Shown here piece by piece: positions 1 through 7,168 of a stretch of 53,284 nt of DNA (position 1 is the first letter of the stretch; every line of letters starts with the position of its first letter). The notes beneath the pieces are model-generated. The model worked only from the letters and a program-made list of their open reading frames with translations. It did not search any database and was not told the origin of the DNA. Location of the stretch: positions 1 through 53,284 of the forward strand of contig VGPD01000011.1 of the NCBI GenBank assembly GCA_016875635.1. The letters run 5' to 3'. Position numbers and translations under genes: made by a program. The DNA is from Chloroflexota bacterium (lineage in GTDB: Bacteria > Chloroflexota > Dehalococcoidia > UBA2979).

Positions 1-1272
1 CGCGCGCACCGTCGGCGCGTCGCCCACCTCGGCGGGCGGGTCGTCGTCCAGCGCCGCCGCGATGGCGGCCGCGACCTCCTCCGCCCCGGCCAGCCCCGTG
101 GCCATCGTCTCGCCGGCCGGCCCAGCCTGGAGCGCCGCGGCGCGCGCGGCCGGGAGCCGCTCCAGCGCCTGTCGCACCTGCACCACGTGCTTCGCGTGTG
201 CCGTCCCGGCGCGGACGCGGCCGAGCAGCCGTTCGAGGTCCGGCATCCCGCGCAACGCCCGCCGCAGCGCCTCGCGCGGGAGCGTCGGGATGAACGCCTC
301 CACCTCGTCCAGCCGCGCCTCCGCCTCCGCCACGCGGCGGAGCGGCCGCCCGAGGCGCTGACGGAAGAGCCGCGCCCCCATCGGCGTCAGCGTGCGGTCG
401 AGCGCCTCCACCAGCGAGGCGCCCTCGCCCCGAGCGGTCGCAAAGAGTTCGAGGTTGCGGCGCGTCTGGGCGTCCAGCGTCACCACGTCGGCGGCGCGCA
501 CGGCGCGCGGCGGGCGGAGATTGGCGAGCGCCTGCGGCCACGAATCCTCCAGGTAGGCAACGAGCGCCCCGGCGGCCCCCACGGCGGCATCCAGCCCCTC
601 CAGCCCGAAGCCGTCGAGGCTTGCGACGCCGAGGCGTGTGCAGAGCCGTCCGTGAGCCCCATCGATCCCAAACTGACGCGATGCACGTCGCGTCAGTCGG
701 GCATCGGCAGGCAGTGCCGGCGGGGCCTCTCCAGATTCGGAAATGAGCAGTTCGCGGGGCGCGAGGCGGGCCCACTCACCCGCCAGCGCGTCGCCCCCCA
801 CCAGCTGGAGTTCGAGCTCCCCCGTGGTGACGTCGCACGCCGCGAGCCCCCAGCGCGCCTCGCCCGGTGCGGCCGCGAGGGCCACCAGCCAGTTGTGGCC
901 GCGCTCGGAGAGCAGGTCGCCCGCGTCCACGGTGCCGGGCGTGACCACCCGCACCACGCGCCGTTCCACGAGCCCCGGTGCACCCCCCTTCGAGGGCGGC
1001 AGGCTCACCTGGTCGGCGACCGCCACGCGGTGCCCGGCGGCGACCAGGGTGTCCAGGTAGCGGTCCAGCTGGTGGTACGGGATTCCGGCGAGCGGCATCC
1101 GCCCCTCGTCCTTCCCCATCGGGCGGGACGTGAGGGCGATGCCGAGGACGCGCGCGGCGGTCTCCGCGTCCTCCTCGAACGTCTCGTAGAAATCGCCCAT
1201 GCGGAAGAACAGCACCGCGTCAGGGTGCTGTGCCTTCAGGTCCAGCCACTGCTGGAGGGCCGGGGTGGCCAT
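1..1272 (-). CDS. mutS: DNA mismatch repair ATPase MutS, N-terminal 424 codons (gene runs off the left edge)
   Basis: MutS binds mispaired bases as a dimer and recruits MutL. The minus-strand reading frame from ATG at 1272 opens with a mismatch-recognition domain; the diagnostic Phe-X-Glu motif is F28-Y29-E30 inside RMGDFYETF. It continues through the connector and into the core/lever region, where RNLELF followed by the 'L.RTLTPMGARLFR' stretch is typical of the family. The frame is open to base 1, so the lever, clamp and Walker ATPase domains lie outside the window. The start is at the expected place for bacterial MutS, although no strong ribosome-binding site is visible. It is divergent from the CHAP gene, with about 150 bp between them. 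Confidence 0.95.
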   Translation of the reverse strand, partial: MATPALQQWLDLKAQHPDAVLFFRMGDFYETFEEDAETAARVLGIALTSRPMGKDEGRMPLAGIPYHQLDRYLDTLVAAGHRVAVADQVSLPPSKGGAPGLVERRVVRVVTPGTVDAGDLLSERGHNWLVALAAAPGEARWGLAACDVTTGELELQLVGGDALAGEWARLAPRELLISESGEAPPALPADARLTRRASRQFGIDGAHGRLCTRLGVASLDGFGLEGLDAAVGAAGALVAYLEDSWPQALANLRPPRAVRAADVVTLDAQTRRNLELFATARGEGASLVEALDRTLTPMGARLFRQRLGRPLRRVAEAEARLDEVEAFIPTLPREALRRALRGMPDLERLLGRVRAGTAHAKHVVQVRQALERLPAARAAALQAGPAGETMATGLAGAEEVAAAIAAALDDDPPAEVGDAPTVRA

Positions 1273-1421
1273 GCGGCATGCCGCCTGTGCGCGGGGAGGC
1301 GCGGGGTGGGTGTATCGGCGTCCCCGAGTCTACGCGCCCCCTCCGCGCCACCGCCAGCGGGAGCGGCGCTCCCCCGTCAGCGAGGCGCCCGCTACGCTTC
1401 CGGAAGGCGGAAGGCACAAGC

Positions 1422-2027
1422 ATGGCGACGCGGTTCTCTCGGCGGGGGTTCTTCGCGCGCGCGGCCGCGCTCGGCGTGACGGCCTCGGCGGCGGCGCTCA
1501 CGGGGCGCTCCCCCGCGGTCGGTGAGGCGGCGCTCGGCGGCGACTGCGACATGTCGTGGGGGCGGGATTCGAGGCCGCACAAGGGCTTCGCCAGCACGCG
1601 CGAGGGCTCCGGCGGCCAGTGCACCACCCACGCCGCGCGGCGCTTCGACACCGTCGCCCCGGAGCCCGGTGTGAATTGGAGCGGCCACGCCCGCTCGTGG
1701 CTCCGCAACGCCGCCGCCCGGGGCTGGGTCGTTACCGACGACCTGCGCGCGGCCCGGCCCGGCGCCGTGGTCGTCTGGGGCGATGGGCTCGACTGGTGGG
1801 GCCCCGGCTGGGGAAACGGGCACGTTGCTTATGTCGAGTCGATCGACGTCGACGGGTTCACCGTCTCTGAGATGAACTGGGGCTACCTCTGCCCCGGCAC
1901 GTCCCGCTTCCGCACCTCGATGTGGGGGATCGTCGGCTACACCTCGCTCACTTGGGAGGAGGCGGCGCAGCGCGGCCAGTACCGCTTCGCCGGCTTCATC
2001 TACCCGGAGCGCGTCGCCGAGGTCTGA
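1422..2027 (+). CDS. Tat-exported CHAP-domain amidase/peptidase
   Basis: This 201-residue protein is a likely secreted cell-wall hydrolase. ATG 1422 is preceded by a purine-rich GGAAGGCGGAAGG and starts a twin-arginine signal (SRRGFF, then an Ala-rich hydrophobic stretch to about residue 34). The mature part carries CHAP-type landmarks: the probable nucleophile C67 in GGQCTTHAA, and H134 in GNGHVAYVE followed by EMNWG. CHAP proteins cleave peptidoglycan cross-bridges or act as amidases. An in-frame extension upstream to 1230 exists but would bury the signal peptide, so it was not used. The substrate cannot be told from sequence. Confidence 0.85.
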   Translation: MATRFSRRGFFARAAALGVTASAAALTGRSPAVGEAALGGDCDMSWGRDSRPHKGFASTREGSGGQCTTHAARRFDTVAPEPGVNWSGHARSWLRNAAARGWVVTDDLRAARPGAVVVWGDGLDWWGPGWGNGHVAYVESIDVDGFTVSEMNWGYLCPGTSRFRTSMWGIVGYTSLTWEEAAQRGQYRFAGFIYPERVAEV

Positions 2028-2031
2028 CCCG

Positions 2032-2232
2032 CTAGCCCTCGACGGGGTCGGACGAGGGGCGTGGCGCGTCGAAGAGCGAGATCACGGCCGCGAGGACGGT
2101 GGCGGCGATCCCGGCAGGGCGCGCGATCTGGCAGGAGACGGCGCCGGAGCCGCAGGCCACGTAGGCGATGACCGCGAGCAGCGCGAAGAGCACCCAAACA
2201 CGCGGCGAGGGCAGGCGGCGCGCCATCTTCAA
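2032..2232 (-). CDS. small two-helix membrane protein
   Basis: A 66-codon frame begins with TTG at 2232, directly after the stop of the NuoF-like gene; ATG at 2226 is an alternative start. It predicts a basic N-terminus, a hydrophobic helix (about residues 12-30), a short Cys-containing loop (ACGSGAVSC), a second helix (about 37-53) and a short polar tail. No family was recognised. Position alone suggests co-translation with the upstream nuoE/nuoF pair, perhaps as a membrane tether, but this is inference. It ends 5 bp from the stop of the convergent CHAP gene. Confidence 0.55.
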   Translation of the reverse strand: MKMARRLPSPRVWVLFALLAVIAYVACGSGAVSCQIARPAGIAATVLAAVISLFDAPRPSSDPVEG

Positions 2233-4128
2233 CTAGCCGATCGGCACCATGCGCGGCGCGGCCGGCTTCGCCTCGCGCACCACTGCGCCGGGGGCGACGT
2301 CCGTGCAGGCCTGGCAGTGGATGCACTCCGCTTCGTCGATGCTGCGGGCGCCCGGGCTCCCGTGGAAGGCGCCCACCGGGCAGATCGCCACCGCCTCTTC
2401 GACGCGGGCGTCGCGCGGCTGGGCGACGCGGAAGCGGGTCGCCCCCTTCAGTGAGAGCGTGGCGTCCTCGCCGCGCATCGCGGCCTCGTACTCGGCGTGG
2501 AAGTGCTGGAGGACGTTGCGCATCGACTTCGGGCTCAACTGGCCGTGGGCGCAGTTCGAGAACTGGATCGTGCGGTCGATCATCATCAGGTTCGGCTCGT
2601 CGTCGCGGCGGCCGTTCCCGTCCATCACGCGGCGGATGATCTCCGTCTTGCGCTGGTTGCCGCCGTGGCAGGTCGTGCAGCGGCCGCACGACTCCTCTTC
2701 CACGAACTGCGCGAACATCTCCGCCAGCACCAGCACGCTGTTGCGGTCGGAGGCAAAGACGATCCCGCCGCCCCCGAGCATCGCGTCGTACGGCGTGAAC
2801 GAGGCCGGCTCAAGCGTCAGCTTCGGCAGCGCGCTCGCCGGGACGAGCGAGCCCAGCGGGCCGCCCGGCTGGATCGCGTGCAGCGCCCGTCCGCCCTCGA
2901 TGCCGCCGCACGCCTCGAGGATCTTCGCGAGCGAGGCGCCGAACGGGACCTCCATGAAGCCGGTGCGCACGATGTCGCCGGAGAAGGAGAAGATCTTCGT
3001 GCCGCTCTGCGCCTTCGTGCCCATCTCGCGGTACCACTCGGAGCCGTGCGCCGCGATCAGCGGGACGTTGGCGAAGGTCTCCACGTTGTTCACGTTGGAC
3101 GGTTTGTTCAGCGCGCCGCGCGCCGCCGGGAACGGCGGCTTCACGCGCGGCATCCCGCGCTCGTCCGAGATCGAGGCGAGCAGCCCTGTCTCGTCGCCGC
3201 AGACGTAGGCGCCCGCGCCGCGGATCACGCGCAGGTGGAACGGCATCCCCGTGCCGAAGATGTCGTCGCCGAGGATCCCCGCCGCCTCCGCGTCGCGGAT
3301 CGCGGCTTCCATCCGCGCGATCGCGAGCGGGTACTCGTCGCGCAGGTAGATGAAGCCGGCCTTCGACTTGGTGCCGTAGGCGCCGATCAGCATGCCCTCG
3401 AGCAGGAGGTGCGGGTCGCCTTCCATCACCACGCGGTTCACCCACGCGCCGGGGTCGCCCTCGTCCGCGTTGCAGACCAGGTAGTGCTCCTCGCCTGGCG
3501 CGCCGAAGAGGAAGCCCCACTTCGTGCCCGCGGGGAAGTTCGCGCCGCCGCGGCCGGTCAGGCCGGCGTCGTTCAGCGTGTTGCGCACGACCTCCTCGGA
3601 GACATGCCGGCCGAAGATGCGGGCGGAGGCGCGGTAGCCGTCGCGCGCCAGGTAGTGGTTGAGCGACTCGGGGTCCGTCAGGCCGAGGTTGCGCAGCAGC
3701 CGGCGCTCCGGCTCAAGCGCGAAGAACGGGTGCTGCCGGATCGACGGCACCCCCTCCCGCTTGCCGGTGATCGTGCCGAGGCGCAGCGTGGCAGCCGCGC
3801 CCCAGCGCCCGGTCGCCTCGTCGACGATCGCGGCGGCGTCCGCCTCGCGCACCGGGCCGTAGAGGACGGTCGCGCCGTCAGGGAAGGTGACCTGCACGCT
3901 GGGATGCACCCACTGCATGCCATAGCCGTGCACACGGCCGAAGTCGACGGCGGCGTTGCGCTCGGCGGCGACGCGTTCGAGGGCGGCGCGGGTCTTCAGC
4001 GCGCCGTTCGAGATCGACGATTGATCGATCGCGACGTCGATGCGCGGGCGGAGCGGGTTCCGCCAGGCGGCGTACTCCGCGTCGGCGGTCGTGCGGAGGG
4101 CTTCGTACCGTTCGATGGCATCAGGCAC
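2233..4128 (-). CDS. NuoF/HydB-type NADH-binding flavo-iron-sulfur subunit
   Basis: A 631-residue diaphorase subunit that would move electrons between NADH, FMN and Fe-S clusters. GTG 4128 was chosen because GAGGAG lies 8 nt upstream; the reading frame overlaps the nuoE stop. Residues about 60-110 look like the Trx-like [2Fe-2S] domain but contain no Cys at all. The FMN/NADH core has GRGGANFPAG (192-201), CNADEGDPGA (219-228), GAGAYVCGDETG (304-315) and NNVET. The N3-type [4Fe-4S] ligands are C481, C484, C487 and C526. The tail has C583 plus C602/C605/C608, enough for one ferredoxin-type [4Fe-4S] cluster. DEGDPGA resembles HydB/HoxF/FDH-type subunits more than complex I NuoF. No catalytic partner is encoded nearby. 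Confidence 0.88.
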   Translation of the reverse strand: MPDAIERYEALRTTADAEYAAWRNPLRPRIDVAIDQSSISNGALKTRAALERVAAERNAAVDFGRVHGYGMQWVHPSVQVTFPDGATVLYGPVREADAAAIVDEATGRWGAAATLRLGTITGKREGVPSIRQHPFFALEPERRLLRNLGLTDPESLNHYLARDGYRASARIFGRHVSEEVVRNTLNDAGLTGRGGANFPAGTKWGFLFGAPGEEHYLVCNADEGDPGAWVNRVVMEGDPHLLLEGMLIGAYGTKSKAGFIYLRDEYPLAIARMEAAIRDAEAAGILGDDIFGTGMPFHLRVIRGAGAYVCGDETGLLASISDERGMPRVKPPFPAARGALNKPSNVNNVETFANVPLIAAHGSEWYREMGTKAQSGTKIFSFSGDIVRTGFMEVPFGASLAKILEACGGIEGGRALHAIQPGGPLGSLVPASALPKLTLEPASFTPYDAMLGGGGIVFASDRNSVLVLAEMFAQFVEEESCGRCTTCHGGNQRKTEIIRRVMDGNGRRDDEPNLMMIDRTIQFSNCAHGQLSPKSMRNVLQHFHAEYEAAMRGEDATLSLKGATRFRVAQPRDARVEEAVAICPVGAFHGSPGARSIDEAECIHCQACTDVAPGAVVREAKPAAPRMVPIG

Positions 4129-4654
4129 GCTTGGTCTCCTCGATGCTCGCCTCGATGGTCGCGCCGTCGCGCAGCGCGCGCGCCATGCGCACGGCACGCG
4201 CGGCGTTCAGGTTGCCGACGAACTCGATGCGGTGCGTGCTCGGCTGTTCCAGCCAGACCATCGGCGCGAGCTCGCACGCGCCGTTGCACTGGCCGAGGAT
4301 CACGCCGGCACGCCCGTCCTCGGTGTCGCCCGGGATGTCGTGCAGGCCGAGCGTGGCGAGGATGGCATCGCGGATGCCGCCGCCGTTCTTCAGCCGGCAG
4401 GCGGGGCCGGAGCACCAGCGGATGTTCGTCTGCGCGGGCGGGGTGAAGCGGAACTCCTCGTAGAACGAGGCCGCGCCGTACACCTCCGCGGGGAAGAGGC
4501 CCAGCTGTTCGGCGATGACCTCCATCGCCTCGCTGGAGAGGTAGCCGAGATGGTGCTGGACGCTGTGCATGGCGGCGAGCAGGTCGCCGTGTTCGGGGCG
4601 GAATTCGGCGACGAGCGCGCGAATCTGGGCGCGTGCCTCGGTCTCCAGCGGCAT
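4121..4654 (-). CDS. NuoE-type [2Fe-2S] subunit
   Basis: This 177-residue thioredoxin-like subunit pairs with NuoF/HydB proteins and carries a [2Fe-2S] cluster. The four ligands are visible with family spacing: C81 and C86 (CSGPAC), then C123 and C127 (CNGAC). The N-terminal helical part (HHLGYLS.. EVYGAASFYEEF) is standard. ATG 4654 has a GGAG ribosome-binding site. Its end overlaps the start of the NuoF-like gene, so the two are probably translated together. A promoter lies about 45 bp upstream. Confidence 0.93.
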   Translation of the reverse strand: MPLETEARAQIRALVAEFRPEHGDLLAAMHSVQHHLGYLSSEAMEVIAEQLGLFPAEVYGAASFYEEFRFTPPAQTNIRWCSGPACRLKNGGGIRDAILATLGLHDIPGDTEDGRAGVILGQCNGACELAPMVWLEQPSTHRIEFVGNLNAARAVRMARALRDGATIEASIEETKRA

Positions 4655-4699
4655 GCAGCACTCCTAGCCCCGGGACGCTCTGGCGAGGTGTCCCCGCGC

Positions 4700-4728
4700 A
4701 CTATATGGCGGGCCGGGGGCGGCCTCAA
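4700..4728 (-). promoter_or_regulatory. sigma70-type promoter of the nuoE-nuoF pair
   Basis: On the minus strand TTGAGG (4728-4723), a 17-bp spacer and TATAGT (4705-4700) form a near-consensus promoter. Transcription would start near 4693, giving a leader of about 40 nt with a GGAG site before the nuoE ATG. It separates the diaphorase pair from the upstream FAD-oxidoreductase gene. Confidence 0.7.
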
Positions 4729-4750
4729 ACCGGCCGAATCTGAGTGGAAG

Positions 4751-6088
4751 CTACCCCTCGCCGCCACGGTCAGCCTCGAGCAACTGCGCCACGCGGCGTC
4801 CGAGGCGGATCGAGTAGTTCTGTCCCCGGTCCTCCGGGTAGATCTGCGTCGTGTTCGCCAGGTAGAGGCCGGCCACAGGGGTGCGGTGCGGCGGGATGTT
4901 CTCGTGGTAGCGGGAGTGGACGATCGGCTGCCCGGCGCGGTCCTTGAAGAGCCACTGGCCCTTGATCCACGAGCGGTCGAACGCCGGGTTGATCCGACGG
5001 ATGTGCGCCTCGTACCGGTCGAGGACCGCGGCGGCGTCCTCTTCGATGATCGGGTCGCCGGGGTCGACGTAGTTCGAGAAGTAGACCGGGTGCAGCCCGC
5101 CGTAGGTCGAGGGCGGCACTAGGTTCGTCTGCTCCACGGCGACGACGAACGGGCAGTCGTGCTCCGTCATCGTGAGCCAGTAGATCGGCGAGAGCGGCCG
5201 GTCGAGGGCGAGCACCAGCACCGTCGCCCACTGGTATCGCACCGCGCCGAGCATCCGCGCGTACTCCGGCGACGCCTCGCCGACCTCGGGCGCGATCTGC
5301 GCGAACAAGCCGCTGGGCACCGTCGCGATCACGGCGCCCGCGGCGATCACCTCGCCGCTGCGCGCGCCGCCGAGGCGCACGCCGGCGACGCGGCCGTCTG
5401 CCACGACCACGCGCTCCACGGGTGCGTTGAGGTGCAGACGTCCGCCGCGCGCCTCGATCTGTGTGGCCAGCGCGTCGACCATCCGGCCGAACGATCCGCG
5501 CAGGTAGCCGAGCTGCTCCTTCGCGAAGAGCCCGCCCTGACGGCTGGCGAAGCGCAGGTAGATCTTCCCCCAGAACCAGACGAGGGAGACGTCTTCTGCA
5601 TGCTCACCGAACTTCGCGCGCAGCAGCGGCCCCCACACCTTGTCGTAGCCCTGTCTGCCGACGGCGCGCCGGATCCACGTCGCCGCGCGCTGGCCCTCGT
5701 ACTTCGTCCAGTCCGCCTGCCGGCGCAGCAAGAGCGCGGCGAGGCCGAGCCGCACGCGCGTGAGCAGCGAGACGCGGTCGAACTTCAGCAGGTCCACCGG
5801 CCCGACGAACGGGTAGGACTTCCCGTCCGCGTGCAGCCCGACGTTCGAGTCGATCCACTGGAGGTCGTCGCCGAGGCCCAGCTCTCCGAGGAGCGTCCCG
5901 ATCTCGGTGTCCGAGAGGAAGAGGTGGTGGTAGAACGACTCCAGCCGCCCCCCGCCGACCTCGAAGGTGCGCACCTGGCCGCCGAGCACCGGGCCCGCCT
6001 CCACGACATCGACCTCGTGTCCGCGCCCCGCGAGGTCATAAGCCGCCGCCAGGCCCGCGACGCCCGCGCCGATGATCACGATCTTCAC
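4751..6088 (-). CDS. FAD-dependent amine-oxidase/protoporphyrinogen-oxidase-like oxidoreductase
   Basis: A 445-residue flavoprotein. The Rossmann dinucleotide site is at the very N-terminus (KIVIIGAGVAGLAAAYDL), with the FAD-ribose acidic residue in VDVVEAG and a GG-R motif following. The C-terminus has the second FAD contact (GLYLANTTQIYPEDRGQNY). The family (Amino_oxidase fold) includes carotenoid and hopanoid desaturases, PPO and UDP-galactopyranose mutase-like enzymes; the substrate is not resolved. GTG 6088 (GGGGAG 7 nt upstream) overlaps the stop of the membrane-protein gene as GTGA, so the two are translationally coupled. The link to an LPG-synthase-like membrane protein and to Agl23/YYY genes suggests a role in lipid or envelope glycan metabolism (inference). 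Confidence 0.82.
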   Translation of the reverse strand: MKIVIIGAGVAGLAAAYDLAGRGHEVDVVEAGPVLGGQVRTFEVGGGRLESFYHHLFLSDTEIGTLLGELGLGDDLQWIDSNVGLHADGKSYPFVGPVDLLKFDRVSLLTRVRLGLAALLLRRQADWTKYEGQRAATWIRRAVGRQGYDKVWGPLLRAKFGEHAEDVSLVWFWGKIYLRFASRQGGLFAKEQLGYLRGSFGRMVDALATQIEARGGRLHLNAPVERVVVADGRVAGVRLGGARSGEVIAAGAVIATVPSGLFAQIAPEVGEASPEYARMLGAVRYQWATVLVLALDRPLSPIYWLTMTEHDCPFVVAVEQTNLVPPSTYGGLHPVYFSNYVDPGDPIIEEDAAAVLDRYEAHIRRINPAFDRSWIKGQWLFKDRAGQPIVHSRYHENIPPHRTPVAGLYLANTTQIYPEDRGQNYSIRLGRRVAQLLEADRGGEG

Positions 6089-7086
6089 GATGCGCTCCCC
6101 GCGGGTTCCGGCGGCAGTTCGGTCGTCGCCAGCGTGCGCAGCCCGAGTTGCTCGCGCCACAGCAGCACGACCCCGGCCAGCGCCACCGGGACCAGCACCA
6201 CGGCGTGCAGCACGAGCGCGTACGCCGTCGCCAGCGCGCCCGCGACGCCGAGTGCGACCGCGACCTCGCGCGCGAAGAACTCGTAGGGGCCGATGCCGCC
6301 CGATGTGCTCGGTGCGGCGATCGCGAGGTTCGCGGCGGCGCAGATGCCGAGGTACGCCCACGCGCTGAGCCCCATCCCGAACGCCTCACCCACCGCCCAG
6401 TAGCACGCCGCCTCCAGTGCCCATGAGGTCGCCGTCAGCGCGAGGACGAGCGTCCACGTCCGGAGGCCGCGCACCAGCACGAGGCCGTCGAGGAACTTCG
6501 CCGCGAGCGCGTCGAGCCGCGCGTGCAGGCGGCCCGGTGCGATCCGAAGGACGCGGTCGATCAGTCGCCAGACGCCGCGCGGCCACGCCGAGAGCGCCGC
6601 AAGCCCGACGAGCAGCCCCGTGAACCCCGCCCCCGCGACGAGCGCGAGGGCGCGCAGCGGCCCGCTCGTCGTGCCGTCCGCGATCACCGCCGCGAGGAAG
6701 ACGGCGAGCACCGCGCCGTCGAACACGCGCTCGACCACAATCGTCGCGAGCGCGGTCAGCGCGGAGCCGCCGTGGCGACGCTGGAAGAGGACGCTGCGCA
6801 CCACCTCGCCGGCGCGAGCCGGCAGGACGTTGTTCGCGGCGTAGCCGATCACCAGGAGCGAGGCGGCGTCCGTCGTGCGGACCGCGCGCACCGGCCGCAG
6901 GATCACCGCCCAGCGTGCGGCGCGCACCCAGAGCGCGGCGGCGAGCAGGATCAGCGCCGGGATCAACCAGCCGGGCCGCACCTCGCGCAACGCGTCGAGG
7001 AGTTCGTGCCGGTCGACGCGGATGAGGAGCAGGGCGATGCAGAGCGCGCTGACGCCGAGGCCGATCCAGGTGCGAGCGTGGCGCAT
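6085..7086 (-). CDS. lysylphosphatidylglycerol-synthase-like polytopic membrane protein (UPF0104/AglD family)
   Basis: A 333-residue integral membrane protein with about eight hydrophobic segments. The family signature is clear: a loop with RAARWAVILRPV, then IGYAANNVLPARAGEVVR and a downstream VVERVFDG. These occur in the membrane part of MprF and in AglD/YbhN proteins, thought to move or position lipids. It lacks the soluble aminoacyl-transferase domain of full MprF, so it is unlikely to make lysyl-PG by itself. ATG 7086. Its stop overlaps the start of the FAD oxidoreductase (GTGA). Confidence 0.87.
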   Translation of the reverse strand: MRHARTWIGLGVSALCIALLLIRVDRHELLDALREVRPGWLIPALILLAAALWVRAARWAVILRPVRAVRTTDAASLLVIGYAANNVLPARAGEVVRSVLFQRRHGGSALTALATIVVERVFDGAVLAVFLAAVIADGTTSGPLRALALVAGAGFTGLLVGLAALSAWPRGVWRLIDRVLRIAPGRLHARLDALAAKFLDGLVLVRGLRTWTLVLALTATSWALEAACYWAVGEAFGMGLSAWAYLGICAAANLAIAAPSTSGGIGPYEFFAREVAVALGVAGALATAYALVLHAVVLVPVALAGVVLLWREQLGLRTLATTELPPEPAGSAS

Positions 7087-7168
7087 GGCGCTCCTCCGCC
7101 CGCCGCGGGCGCGTCACCAGTGTCCGGCATCGCGCGGCACTCGTCACGCTGCAGGCGGCCTTCAGCGG

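Noticed and set aside
187-1479. 430-codon open frame on the plus strand
   Set aside because: It lies opposite mutS, is Arg/Pro/His-rich without motifs, and reflects high GC in the third codon position.
2497-4446. 649-codon plus-strand frame opposite the NuoF-like gene
   Set aside because: Low-complexity antisense of a clearly coding gene; no domain or ribosome-binding site.
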